Assembly: GCF_027596085.1 (NCBI RefSeq)
Contig: NC_072454.1
Span: 24,922,490 to 24,986,489, forward strand
Origin: Anoplopoma fimbria
Lineage: Eukaryota > Chordata > Actinopteri > Perciformes > Anoplopomatidae
Length of the DNA: 64,000 nucleotides
Reading direction: 5' to 3'
Under the pieces are notes generated by a model. The model saw only the letters and a program-made list of their open reading frames with translations, was not told the DNA's origin and searched no databases. The translations under genes and the position numbers were made by a program. Positions 1 to 36,985 of this stretch are shown in pieces (the first letter of the stretch is position 1; each line of letters begins with the position of its first letter).

Positions 1-395
1 AAACTGGGTCTGTGCTGAGCTCAATGAGGGAGATGGAAAAAGGGAGGGCCGGGAGCTGTGTGTTATCATGCCGAGGGCTAAAAGAAAAAAAAGTCTAAAA
101 GGGAAATATGGGGTATGGTTGAATTGATAGTAAGACTTTAAAATTCAATAGCAGGATTATATAATTTTAACTGCCAATATGCAACATTCTCTGCTGATAT
201 TCCACCTTTTTAAATTGAAGAATGTTTGGCTTTTCCCCCAGAATCCTATCTTTACTTTAAAGGGATATAAAAGTCCACTGTATCAGCATTTAAACCATCG
301 GACATTAAAATTCTGCAGTGACTGATAATGACAATAATATTGATAGCAATACCTATCTAGATTTATTGAGGCTTACAAATAATAATAATAATAAT
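1..395. other. non-coding flank, nothing recognised
   Basis: AT-rich sequence with no coding exon that I can support. It is either intron or upstream sequence of the STK32C gene, whose 5' exons are not in the window. Confidence 0.5.
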
Positions 396-607
396 TAAGC
401 CTTTATTAGTCCCACAATGGGGAAATTCGGTTCTCTGCATTTGACCCATCCTGGAGGAGCAGTGGGACTGCAATGAAGCGCCCGGGAGCAATTTTGGGGT
501 TCGGTGTCTCACTCAAGGACACCTCGGCATGTTGCCTGTAGAGGGGTTCGAACCACCGACCTTGTGGTTGCGGGCCAAGCGCTCTACCTCATGTGCCACA
601 GCCGCCC
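396..607 (-). repeat. tRNA-like interspersed repeat (SINE-like)
   Basis: The segment begins just after an (AAT)n run. Near its right end it contains GGTTCGAACC, the shape of an RNA polymerase III B box, followed by a tRNA-like arm (GGTTGCGGGCCAAGCGCTC) that reads as a tRNA-derived head on the minus strand. The block starting TTTATTAGTCCCACAATGGG is, from memory, a common interspersed sequence in fish genomes. No intact tRNA cloverleaf could be drawn, so I call a repeat and not a tRNA gene. The orientation is inferred from the B box and the A/T-rich left end. Confidence 0.55.
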
Positions 608-1349
608 AAAAGTGTCAGGAATGGAATAAACAGTAATTATCTGGTCTAATGTAACATGAGCAGTAACCGAAAGCATGTCCGGCTAACTATTAGCTTTCAA
701 CCTGTGGTAAGTAGTTAGCAAACGTTAATTCCAAAGCCAAGGAGCACATCCTTGACCAACTAAGTTGTAAAGGTTACGTTGAAAAAGTTTGGGTAGTAAT
801 TCCCCACTGTGTGGAAGCCTGTCGTGGATGCTATAAGCATTGAGGCTAAAGTTAGCGACTCTGCTCCGTTCTTTGTTGGGTCTGCACAGCAGCAACCCCA
901 GCAATGTAACATAAGATAGCGTTATGTAATGACAAATTATACTGCTTAAAATGTAAAAAACCGTAAGTAAAAGCTAAGCAACCAAACTGTTCTGTTAGAA
1001 TTAAATAACAGTCTGTTGTTACATTATTGATATTTTGGAACAACTCAAGGAGCTAACGTTAGCTTGATTATCTAGTTAGCGAAAGCTCATTTAACCTAGC
1101 TGGCAGGATATGAGAAGATTATTTTGTCTAACTGATCGAAAATGACCATCAGCGTTACCTTTCTAATTACATATTTTCACAGTCACCAACAGTCAAAATA
1201 TCCTTAAAATTGACAAACATCATTAGTGCAATTCACGGCACAATTACAACAGGATCAAAAAAATATTTGTTCCTCGCCATTGACAATGGTACAGATTTTT
1301 CTCCGAAAGGTCCCATGTCGGCCGGACTTCGCCTCTCCATTGACCATTT
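608..1349. other. non-coding, nothing recognised
   Basis: Several TTAGC/GCTAA motifs are scattered here, as is common in degraded fish transposon sequence, but no boundaries or coding content can be defined. Confidence 0.4.
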
Positions 1350-1526
1350 ATGACGGACGAGGAACTGGCAGGTTTGATGGATTTCAGATGTGATGAGCTA
1401 ATGAATGTGGCAAGTAGGGGGTATCTGGTCTTGGAGGAGATCCAGACTCAGGAAACAGGAGACACCACCGTGTCAGACCTGGCACTCATTTATCGCTGTG
1501 TGCTTGAGGGGAAACCAAGAGCCTGA
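1350..1526 (+). other. 58-codon ORF with coding-like composition, unrecognised
   Basis: ATG to TGA gives an acidic 58-residue peptide starting MTDEELAGLMDFRCDELMNV, with two plausible amphipathic helices. Codon third positions are GC-richer than the flanking DNA. The start context is poor (T at -3), there is no recognised family, and no clear promoter or poly(A) signal was found. It could be a chance ORF, a fragment of a degraded gene, or a transposon-borne fragment. I assign no function. Confidence 0.15.
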
Positions 1527-2704
1527 TCAAATAGATGGTGTTTTACTCAGTCATATATATCCTGCTGTCACCACATGGAAAATGTTCATTTTAACACCTC
1601 ATTTAACACCTACTTCTACATTCGTTAAAATCCTCTTTGCCCCCATTCAATTAAGTGAAGAGAATCCACCAGTGCAATGGAAAATCTATGTTACCAAAGC
1701 ATTTTCAGATTTCAATCATCTTTAGGATTTGTTTGTAATGCAGAGGTAATTTGAATATAGCAGACAACAGCAGACAAGTTACTCATAATACGATAAAAAG
1801 TATGAAACCATGCATCTGCACAGCTGAACAAAGGTCCATCTGCATGGAAGCAAGGGAGATTTTCTCTCACCATTTGCATTTTTTCCTCAATTTTTCAATA
1901 CTTAAAGACCAAACAAATTAGAAAATGACTAGCTGAGATGGCTGTTTTTTGTTGTTGTTGCAGTACATCATGGCCAGAGTGCTGTTTTAACCAGCCATCT
2001 GTCTGGCTCAGGCTGTAATGAGCAGACCTGTGCCTTGGTGGACAATTCAATCCAGCTAAGGCCTTCTGCCTTATATGACTGAAATAGCAGGGGGCTGTTT
2101 AGCTTTTAATGCTTCACAGGATGGTCAAGTGCTACACTCAGGGCACCAGAGGACACTTTTAAGGGCCAAAACAGCTGCTTAGGATTTATTCCTTAAGTAT
2201 TTTGACAGTGAAAAATGATGTGAACTTCCTGTCTTTTGTGAGGGTTTCACAATAATGATGTTTTCACGCACACAAGAAGCCCCCTCCCAGAACTTTAAAC
2301 CAAGGCAGGCGTATTTTAAGTGCGTTTACAACGATCAGTAATTAAGTTTCCTGCTGCCTCAGTGATACTGCCAAACTCAAGTCTTTTGTCATCAATCATC
2401 TGTCTCCATTATAAACTAACTTGAGTTAAACCATTTCCTTGGTTGAGGAAACCAGGGTTCTTTTTTACATGCTATTGAAGAAACCAGGATAAAGAAATAA
2501 AGACCCAACAATATTCTGGTGTGTCTTGTTTTGTATATGAAGCCTCTGTAAATGTGTGTTTTCCCTCCGGCCCACTTAGGCGTTTTTTTACTGACAGTAC
2601 AGAGTGTTGGTGGTTTTCCCTGCTCAACAGTCATGCAAATTAGATCTTACCACCCTTTGGAGTCTTCTGAGAAGCCACATTAAAGGATAGATTCAGATTT
2701 TTTT
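1527..2704. other. non-coding, nothing recognised
   Basis: No exon with matching splice sites and no repeat structure was recognised. The segment abuts the left edge of the tandem triplication. Confidence 0.4.
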
Positions 2705-3192
2705 CAACTCTATTTTAATACGAATGTCATATGCACTGAATGCTGAGAGAGTTATTTGTTGCTGTATTCATTCCCTCCTCTCCCAACTGGCCATAAAGAA
2801 ATCACCTTGTAGCGCCAATAACCCTCTCAATGTACATTTAGCAGTTTTGTATTAATCCAATCTTACCCTATCCTTCTTCATTTCATCTTTTCATCCATTT
2901 CATCTAACTATAAAGCAAGAAATATCTGTCTGTATGCATGTAGGTGTGTGTGTGTGTGTGTACTTTGCATATCTCTAGAACCGTTCATCCGATTAACTTC
3001 ACGCGGGGCGGATGTATTGCTGGGAACCCATAGACGCGCTGAATTGAAGTTGATGCAATTTGGTCACATGACATTTTCAATCGTCTCGTTGACTGCAGCT
3101 CATTTTTACTGCAGGATAAACTAAAACTTTACAAAAAGTCAACAAGAGATTAGCAAACATTCAACAACTCTGGAAGCAGCAATAACGGGAGT

Positions 3193-3390
3193 GTTATTTT
3201 CTCCCTAGGATGGGGAAGGCATGACCCACCCTACTCTGCCTCTGATTGGCTTATTCTGATGTTCTTACTCCAACTATAACCCCAATCTCACTCCTCATGC
3301 CTAAACCTAACAAACCCAACCACCTAAGGGCAACGAGTACTAGCCAATCAGAGTAAGAGCAGGACAAACCTTTGCTCTCCTAGGAATAAA
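3193..3390. repeat. foldback (MITE-like) element in tandem copy 1
   Basis: The left arm (about 3193-3256, containing CTACTCTGCCTCTGATTGGC) is the imperfect inverse of the right arm (about 3339-3390, containing TAGCCAATCAGAGTAAGAGC). Both outer ends carry CCTAGGA. The arms of 50-60 bp are separated by about 80 bp. Such inverted-repeat elements without coding capacity fit a miniature DNA transposon, though no target-site duplication was established. Confidence 0.6.
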
Positions 3391-4418
3391 AAAATGTATT
3401 AAAAGTATCTGGTCTAAAGGTAAAACAAAAAACAGAATGATTGAAGATTTTTTTCCTTCTTTGTCTGCAGGGCAGGTTTTTTTTCAGAAGACACATGATC
3501 CGTTTAATGACCGTGGTTGCCACGGTAATGTTACTGTAATGACTCTGACCTCTCCAGAGTACCGTCCTGCTCCTGACCTTTTACTGACACTTCCTGACAA
3601 AACCACAAAACTTTTGATGAATAAATAACAAGGTGAATTTCTTGTAAGTTGCCTTCTGTCACCAACTTCTGAATGAAGTTCACTGGAGTTGCTCAGCGTG
3701 TCAGCATTTTTCAACTGAATCAGTATAGGGCATGGAGCTCAACAATCGCATTAATCAACAGCTGAAAGATGCCGTGGGCTATTTTGAAAACATTCATTTG
3801 CATAGCAGCGCGGCCGCATTGTGGAGCCGAAACTTGGCACAGATACCTTAGCAGTGATGTAATTCTCTTTCCCTGCCAATACAATGCTGCAATTAGCGCT
3901 GTTTTCTTTTTTTGTAAATTCACACAAAGATTTTGAGAGCCATTTTAATACAAATGTCATATGCACCGAATGCTGAGAGAGTTATAGGTTGCTGTATTCA
4001 TTCCCTCCTCTCCAAACGGGCCATAAAGCAATCACCTTGTAGCGCCAATAACCCTCTCAATGTACATTTAGCAGTTTTGTATTAATCTTATCCTACCTTA
4101 TCCTTCTTAATTTCATTTTTTAATCCATTTAATCTAACTATAAAGCAATTAATCTCTGCTTTTATGCATGTATAGGTGTGTGTTTGTACTTTGCATATCT
4201 CTAGAACCGTTCATCCGATTAACTTCACGCGGGGCGGATGTATTGCTGGGAACCCATAGACGCGCTGAATTGAAGTTGATGCAATTTGGTCACATGACAT
4301 TTTCAATCGTCTCGTTGACTGCAGCTCATTTTTACTGCAGGATAAACTAAAACTTTACAAAAAGTCAACAAGAGATTAGCAAACATTCAACAACTCTGGA
4401 AGCAGCAATAACGGGAGC

Positions 4419-4616
4419 GTTATTTTCTCCCTAGGATGGGGAAGGCATGACCCACCCTACTCTGCCTCTGATTGGCTTATTCTGATGTTCTTACTCCAAC
4501 TATAACCCCAATCTCACTCCTCATGCCTAAACCTAACAAACCCAACCACCTAAGGGCAACGAGTACTAGCCAATCAGAGTAAGAGCAGGACAAACCTTTG
4601 CTCTCCTAGGAATAAA
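4419..4616. repeat. foldback (MITE-like) element in tandem copy 2
   Basis: Second copy of the inverted-repeat element described in tandem copy 1, moved by exactly one unit length. It was therefore amplified with the tandem unit and not by separate insertion. Confidence 0.6.
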
Positions 4617-5643
4617 AAAATGTATTAAAAGTATCTGGTCTAAAGGTAAAACAAAAAACAGAATGATTGAAGATTTTTTTCCTTCTTTGTCTGCAGGGCA
4701 GGTTTTTTTTCAGAAGACACATGATCCGTTTAATGACCGTGGTTGCCACGGTAATGTTACTGTAATGACTCTGACCTCTCCAGAGTACCGTCCTGCTCCT
4801 GACCTTTACTGACACTTCCTGACAAAACCACAAAACTTTTGATGAATAAATAACAAGGTGAATTTCTTGTAAGTTGCCTTCTGTCACCAACTTCTGAATG
4901 AAGTTCACTGGAGTTGCTCAGCATGTCAGCATTTTTCAACTGAATCAGTATAGGGCATGGAGCTCAACAATCGCATTAATCAACAGCTGAAAGATGCCGT
5001 GGGCTATTTTGAAAACATTCATTTGCATAGCAGCATGGCCGCATTGTGGAGCCGAAACTTGGCACAGATACCTTAGCAGTGATGTAATTCTCTTTCCCTG
5101 CCAATACAATGCTGCAATTAGCGCTGTTTTCTTTTTTTGTAAATTCACACAAAGATTTTGAGAGCCATTTTAATACAAATGTCATATGCACCGAATGCTG
5201 AGAGAGTTATAGGTTGCTGTATTCATTCTCTCCTCTCCAAACGGGCCATAAAGCAATCACCTTGTAGCGCCAATCACCCTCTCAACGTACATTTAGCAGT
5301 TTTGTATTAATCTTATCCTACCTTATCCTTCTTAATTTCATTTTTTAATCCATTTAATCTAACTATAAAGCAATTAATCTCTGCTTTTATGCATGTATAG
5401 GTGTGTGTTTGTACTTTGCATATCTCTAGAACCGTTCATCCGATTAACTTCACGCGGGGCGGATGTATTGCTGGGAACCCATAGACGCGCTGAATTGAAG
5501 TTGATGCAATTTGGTCACATGACATTTTCAATCGTCTCGTTGACTGCAGCTCATTTTTACTGCAGGATAAACTAAAACTTTACAAAAAGTCAACAAGAGA
5601 TTAGCAAACATTCAACAACTCTGGAAGCAGCAATAACGGGAGC

Positions 5644-5841
5644 GTTATTTTCTCCCTAGGATGGGGAAGGCATGACCCACCCTACTCTGCCTCTGATTGG
5701 CTTATTCTGATGTTCTTACTCCAACTATAACCCCAATCTCACTCCTCATGCCTAAACCTAACAAACCCAACCACCTAAGGGCAACGAGTACTAGCCAATC
5801 AGAGTAAGAGCAGGACAAACCTTTGCTCTCCTAGGAATAAA
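5644..5841. repeat. foldback (MITE-like) element in tandem copy 3
   Basis: Third copy of the same inverted-repeat element, again at the position expected from tandem amplification. Confidence 0.6.
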
Positions 5842-6380
5842 AAAATGTATTAAAAGTATCTGGTCTAAAGGTAAAACAAAAAACAGAATGATTGAAGATT
5901 TTTTTCCTTCTTTGTCTGCAGGGCAGGTTTTTTCAGAAGACACATGATCCGTTTAATGACCGTGGTTGCCACGGTAATGTTACTGTAATGACTCTGACCT
6001 CTCCAGAGTACCGTCCTGCTCCTGACCTTTTACTGACACTTCCTGACAAAACCACAAAACTTTTGATGAATAAATAACAGGGTGATTTGCTTGTAAGTTG
6101 CCTTCTGTCACCAACTTCAGTTCACTGGAGTTGCTCAGTGTGTCAGCATTTTTCAACTGAATCAGTATAGGGCATGGAGCTCAACAATCGCATTAATCAA
6201 CAGCTGAAAGATGCCGTGGGCCATTTTGAAAACATTCATTTGCATAGCAGCGCGGCCGCATTGTGGAGCCGAAACTTGGCACAGATACCTTAGCAGTGAT
6301 GTAATTCTCTTTCCCTGCCAATACAATGCTGCAATTAGGGCTGTTTTCTTTTTTTGTAAATTTTACACCCAAACCTTTGA

Positions 6381-32029
<25,649 letters not shown>

Positions 32030-33989
32030 CGGCGCAACACCTCGCGGCTGATGACGGCGGCGGGTCTCTCTGGTCGGGCTGCAGTGTTTGTGCCGTGGCC
32101 AACAGATACACTCTCACCTCCCTCCTCTGTCGTAGCAGGAAGCGGAGAGAACGCACAGCAGGACCCAAAATGGCTCCTACCATTTCCCTCCTTTTATTTA
32201 TTTCTGTAGCATCCTTCCGCTAAGGCATCAATGAAGCAGATTTCCAGATTCCCCCCGCCTTAGAGTAAGCTCTAACTTCTATGCAATGTTACAGTATAGC
32301 ATGACAAATAAGGTTTCACTTACTAGGGGGTGTCCTTCACGAGCATGATGACATCCCGAGCAATAGGGGTCCACGTATTTTCCGAGGGAGGAAGTTGGCG
32401 GTTGTGGTGGAGACGCCTCCCCTCTCGGCCTCCCCGTTCAAAATCTGACGGGGACGACTGAATTATTCAGAAACACGCAGTAGGCACTCACTTTATGTTG
32501 TCGCCTGTGTCTTCAGCCCCCCCCAGCCCCTTTTATGTAATGTGTGCCCTAATTCAGAACAGTTGTTTCTCCTGGAACACCTTCCTCCTGTTGCAGACGA
32601 TTATCAGTATTCGTTATTCAAATTATTAGTTTTATTTTCCTCTTATAGTGATAGACAACTATTCTTTTCCCAAACTTTATTTTTTTAGCATGATAAGGTA
32701 CTGTCATTTATGGGAAATCAGTGCAGCAACCAGATTGAAAGGTTTTGCTTGTCACTTGGTTGCCAAGATGTAGTTTTTGAGATAATACTTTAAATGCCAA
32801 TCACTTAAAGTCACATCTTTTAACAATCTATTAGAAGCTCTGTTTACTTCTCTAGACATCGTCATCTCTTTAAGTGCTTTGGTTAGCGCGAAGATTATCT
32901 CCCTGTAGAGCTTGTTCCGGGACTGTACTTTAAATGTGTAGCTGTGCCCTGTCGGTACTTCGAATTTGTATAGATGAGCTTGTTTATTGCTGCCACAGCG
33001 ATAGTGGTACATTTAAGGTGGCACCGTTAGATCTCAGTCCAAACGCCTGGGAAACTTGTAGCAAAAGTTCACCTTAAAACCCTAAGGCCTAATACAATGA
33101 AAACCATGTAAATAGCATACATTGTAGGTAAGTTTAACTCACCACAGTTTTATGTGGGACTGAGAACTCGACATAAAAATTTAACGAGGAGCTGCGTGAG
33201 GCTTCACACTGCTTCGTTCTGCTCTTCTTTCCAAGTGTGCAGGCACAACTTGTAGGCAAAATATGCCAAAGCTTTTCTACCATTTGCATAACCATTTCTA
33301 AGGAACTTTGAATGTGTGAGCGTGTGTCTCTTTTTCCCAGTATAACGTAAAGTCAATATTCCTTCTGCGAGTGAAAATGCTATCATTTATACAATCATAT
33401 TGTGATTATGTATAAAGTATCTATTTCAGGTAAGGGGGGGGGGCTTGAAGTAATAGCTAAACATTTTGGGAAATACGCCAAGCGTTGCCAGAGGTACGAT
33501 TATTATCGAATATGTACTTTTAGTTTACGCACTGTACAATGTAGGATTAATAATACCCATAGTGCTATAATGTGCGATAATTCAACCATTTTGTGACGCT
33601 TACTATTGCCAGCTTGTTTTATTCTGTGCTGTCTCGTTTCAATTCATTTTTAGATGAATCGTACTTATCCGTTTACACATCTTTTCTGACGTGGCCATTT
33701 ATTCAATTGGCTGGAGCAGAATATGAACATATTCTTCCTGTCGTTCTGTCTTGTGATTTAATTTTGTAATAGAAGGCTATTACAAAAATGATATGACTCA
33801 TGGAGACAAAGACCCCCTTCCACGCATCAAATCTATGTTAGGTTGCTTTAAAAACAAAAAAGCAACGTAGGTCTATCAAAAGTTGTTTTAATACGTGTTA
33901 TATTAAATTATCCTTTACAATTATCTTCTAAATACAATGATTTTAAGCCACTGCTACTATAGTTTAACATTTCCCATCTGGCAACACTG

Positions 33990-34200
33990 AATATGCCTAT
34001 TGGTTGTTTTTACAAGACTTATATGAGAAGGATACCACTCTCATGTCTGTGCGTTAAGAGCTGTAGCAGAGAGGTGATTAGTGTGGCTTCACATAAAGAC
34101 TGGAAGCAGAGGAAAGCAGCTCGCTTTCTCTGTCCAAAGTTCAAGAACCCACCAACCAGGACCCCCTAAAGCTAATTAACACACTGTATCCTGTGTTTGT
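33990..34200 (+). repeat. dispersed repeat family A, partial
   Basis: GATACCACTCTCATGTCTGT, CATAAAGACTGGAAGC and GACCCCCTAAAGCTAATTAA match the family found near 29.1 and 37.8 kb. Confidence 0.55.
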
Positions 34201-35084
34201 CTCTATTTATGAACAGTAATGCAAAAATCACAATTTCAGAGGAAGCCAAAGGCATCTGTATGTAAGTTTACATAGAGTTCTTACTAGCTGGGCTAAACAG
34301 ATTGTGGAACTCTACTGCATTCCTGTTCTAGTGTCTTTTAAATGAGGGGTGCCCAGTAAAGGACAAGCCAAATCCATCCTTATTTAATTAAGATGACAAC
34401 AAACTCCCATCTTAATAATCATTTCACAGCATATTGTTTTCATTTTTTAATGAAAGCTCATGAAATAACATTAACAAATGCGCAGCACATTGTAATTGTA
34501 CATTGTAGAATTGTAATAATAACTTAATATATGTGTCGGCTTGTTCGATGGACGGTTCATATCATTTTTCTCTCTACGTTCAGTTGACACACCGGTAGGC
34601 TAGCTTGGTACACCGCAGGTGTGGTGAGTTGGTTAGCCTCTAACAAAAAGAGGACAAATGCTCCTCGCTATATCCCAAAGTTGTATTATTAACATGTTGA
34701 GTGTCTTTAGCTTGCTTTCTAATGTTAGCCACTGGTAAATCCATATTCAGGAATCACTAGTCTTGCAGCGTCAGCAGGGATAACATTAAGCTAGCTGTGG
34801 AGTTGTGAGAAGTTACCTTTAACGGAGCACGGCTGAGTAAGCAACGAGTAATGTACCTAACTGCTTGTGCTGTTGAGTAGTAATTCAAGTTATGTAAGTT
34901 ATGTTTCAATATGTAATTATTATATTTCAAGTGACCTAGCCAGCATTGGTATTAATAGCTCCTACCACCAATGTAGCAGCAGATAAGCTTGCTAACGTCA
35001 GTGCTAGCTTGGCTTCTTCCGTCGGCCATGTGACCCTCATCTTGTAGGTCACAGACGTTGCACTGCTTCCATTCGTTGTGCTAA

Positions 35085-35220
35085 GCTAGGCTAATCGCTT
35101 CCTAGCCACAGCTTTAAACTTTAAGCACAGACATGAGAGTGGCATCCATCTTCTCATCTCACTCTTAGAAAGAACACAAATAAGCGAATTTCCCAAAATG
35201 TCAAAGTATTTCTTTAAAAC
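35085..35220 (-). repeat. dispersed repeat family A, end fragment
   Basis: GAATTTCCCAAAATGTCAAA followed by GTATTTC is the inverse of the family's terminal sequence, and CATGAGAGTGGCATC the inverse of its interior. With the fragment at 34.0 kb it may be one element split by other sequence. Confidence 0.55.
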
Positions 35221-36702
35221 GTTATAGGATATGATTAGATTAAGGAGCTTCTTTAAAGGGATATAAAGGGGCGTCTTCCAAATCCGCCATGGTATATGAT
35301 GAATTTAATAGTCTCGAGCCCTGCGCTTTATTTTTTGTTGCATGTACCTTTACAGTATAAGCCTGTTTTTGCCGAAGCCTGGAGCTTGAGCCTTACTGGC
35401 TGATTTGTGCATGCACAAGCTTTTGGTAATAGCGCTCCTGATTATAGACACAGTTCAAATCAGAGTATAACTTGGCCTGCGTGACTGTTTCTGGACAGTG
35501 AGTTTTGTGAACTTTAAACTGTACAAAATCGTATAATCCCAGTGTTATATGGACGGCATGATATTTTTAGATGATATGCAGTACCTTCTGGCATCCTGTA
35601 GGTTGTCTCAATGCTTTGTTCCAGTACACAGGCTCGTACCCTTGCTGGATGAGTGGAATGAGGTCAGCGGTTGTGTGTGTGATGCTCTGGTGTGCATTAA
35701 GTGTAGCATTATTGACCGTGCAGCAAAGGAAGAAGATTTGCGACTGGGGCAGGTTTTCGCTTCACCCAAACACAGACTCTGCTGCATTATAAAAAAACAC
35801 TGAATGTCTCCATTCTTGGGAAAAAAAGGCTCAGTTATTTGTAAGACTCATTAAATCAGTCTACACGCAGTCAGAGTTAACATAGGCCTAAAGTGGATGT
35901 GTAATTATATGTTAATCATCTCAAAGTGGATAATTACTGATTTTGACTCTTTATTTAAGCATAGCTTTTCTCTTAAGTTACAATACTAATCAATGATTTT
36001 GACATTTGTTCCTTGATAGAGGTGATCATTTCCTAATTGGACCGTGCTTGCAAACCCTCCCGACATGTTTCTTTATGTGTTATAATGTTCTGGATGCCGT
36101 TAGGTGTTAAAAAAAAACAAGGCATTGTACTAGTATTTGACCAGCAACAGCATGTCTCCTATTCAGCCGTATCCCCAAAGTACGCTCTCGAGTTGTACCA
36201 TACTGTAGATGTCTTAACTCTGTGGATTCAGTTTGAAACTCAGTGCCCTGTTGAGAAAACAAATCGATAAGAAAAAGATGTGATTTGTGCCACTCTTTTC
36301 CTCCTCTTGGTTCTGCTTTGCATAATGTTATTGTGCTGCAGGATTTTTACGAGGGGAATATGTGAGAAGCCTTGTTACTGTACCAACTGAAACTGCTCCG
36401 TGTGTTTAATAAAAAATAATGCTGCTTTAACTGCTTTGATAAAGAAATAAATCTCCTTCCAGTAATTTGGTGTCACTGTGTCTTTTTCATTGCCACTCAA
36501 ATATAGCATCAAAGGCACAGTTTGTCTGCAGACAGTAGAGGGCAATATAGAGCAGGGGGGGAAATTGACTGAGTAAAGTAAATTCATCTCTTTGAATAGC
36601 ATTGTAAACATTAGCTGTGCCAATATTGACTGCAGGGGGAACTGAATCTAAGACTGGGAAAAAAGATTAGGCTGTTACAGGATTAGTAAGAGTAAAAATA
36701 TT

Positions 36703-36708
36703 TTTATT
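36703..36708 (-). promoter_or_regulatory. plac9 polyadenylation signal
   Basis: TTTATT on plus reads AATAAA on minus, about 135 bp after the plac9 stop codon: a normal distance for a short 3' UTR. Confidence 0.65.
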
Positions 36709-36841
36709 TTATTTTGGACAGATACATTAAATGCATACACATTTTTTTTACTTGCATTTAGGTCATTTAAACAGAATTAATCCTTCAAAGTCCAAGTTCA
36801 AAGGGGCCCTTGAGTCCCTCCTCCATTGATGTCTGGTTAGT

Positions 36842-36985
36842 TCAAGACCTTTGCCCTGGGTCTTCCAGGATATCCACTGCTGTTTTCCCTGCGTTGTCCA
36901 ACAGGGGGCGCCACTTTGGGGCTTCAATGGCATCCAGAAGATCAGCCATCTCAACCTCCAACTTCTCAACTGTGTCCTCCACTTT
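36842..36985 (-). CDS. plac9: plac9 terminal exon
   Basis: On minus, after TTGTCTTCTGCAG, it encodes KVEDTVEKLEVEMADLLDAI, EAPKWRPLLDNAGKTAVDIL and EDPGQRS before TGA, 48 codons with stop. It carries most of the amphipathic helix. Confidence 0.88.
   Translation of the reverse strand, partial: KVEDTVEKLEVEMADLLDAIEAPKWRPLLDNAGKTAVDILEDPGQRS

Larger units (their letters stand above)
2705..6360 (+). repeat. tandem triplication, unit about 1,225 bp
   Basis: Three head-to-tail copies start near 2705, 3938 and 5163. The landmark ACTTTGCATATCTCTAGAAC recurs at 2962, 4188 and 5413, giving periods of 1,226 and 1,225 bp. Copies 2 and 3 share private differences from copy 1: a shortened GT run, TTTTATGCATGTATAGG where copy 1 has TGTATGCATGTAGG, and GCGTTATTTT for GTGTTATTTT. 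The newest duplication therefore made copies 2 and 3. The third copy ends about 100 bp before the first STK32C exon in the window. No copy holds a convincing gene; the small ORFs inside are the same chance frames repeated three times. Confidence 0.93.
32030..36702 (+). other. STK32C 3' UTR and intergenic sequence between convergent genes
   Basis: The 3' UTR begins here but its end is uncertain. AATAAA motifs occur at 36408 and 36446, 4.4 kb after the stop, and no convincing nearer site was chosen. Fragments of dispersed family A occur near 33.44-33.48, 34.0-34.2 and 35.09-35.22 kb. No other gene was recognised. Confidence 0.5.

Noticed and set aside
396..607. A tRNA gene
   Set aside because: B-box-like GGTTCGAACC and part of an arm are present, but no complete cloverleaf or anticodon arm could be drawn; better explained as a tRNA-derived repeat.
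3484..5575. Recurring ORFs of 60-100 codons (for example a frame starting MYRCVFVLCISLEPFIRLTS) in several copies
   Set aside because: They recur only because the DNA is triplicated. Frame lengths differ between copies through small indels and nothing suggests protein-level selection.
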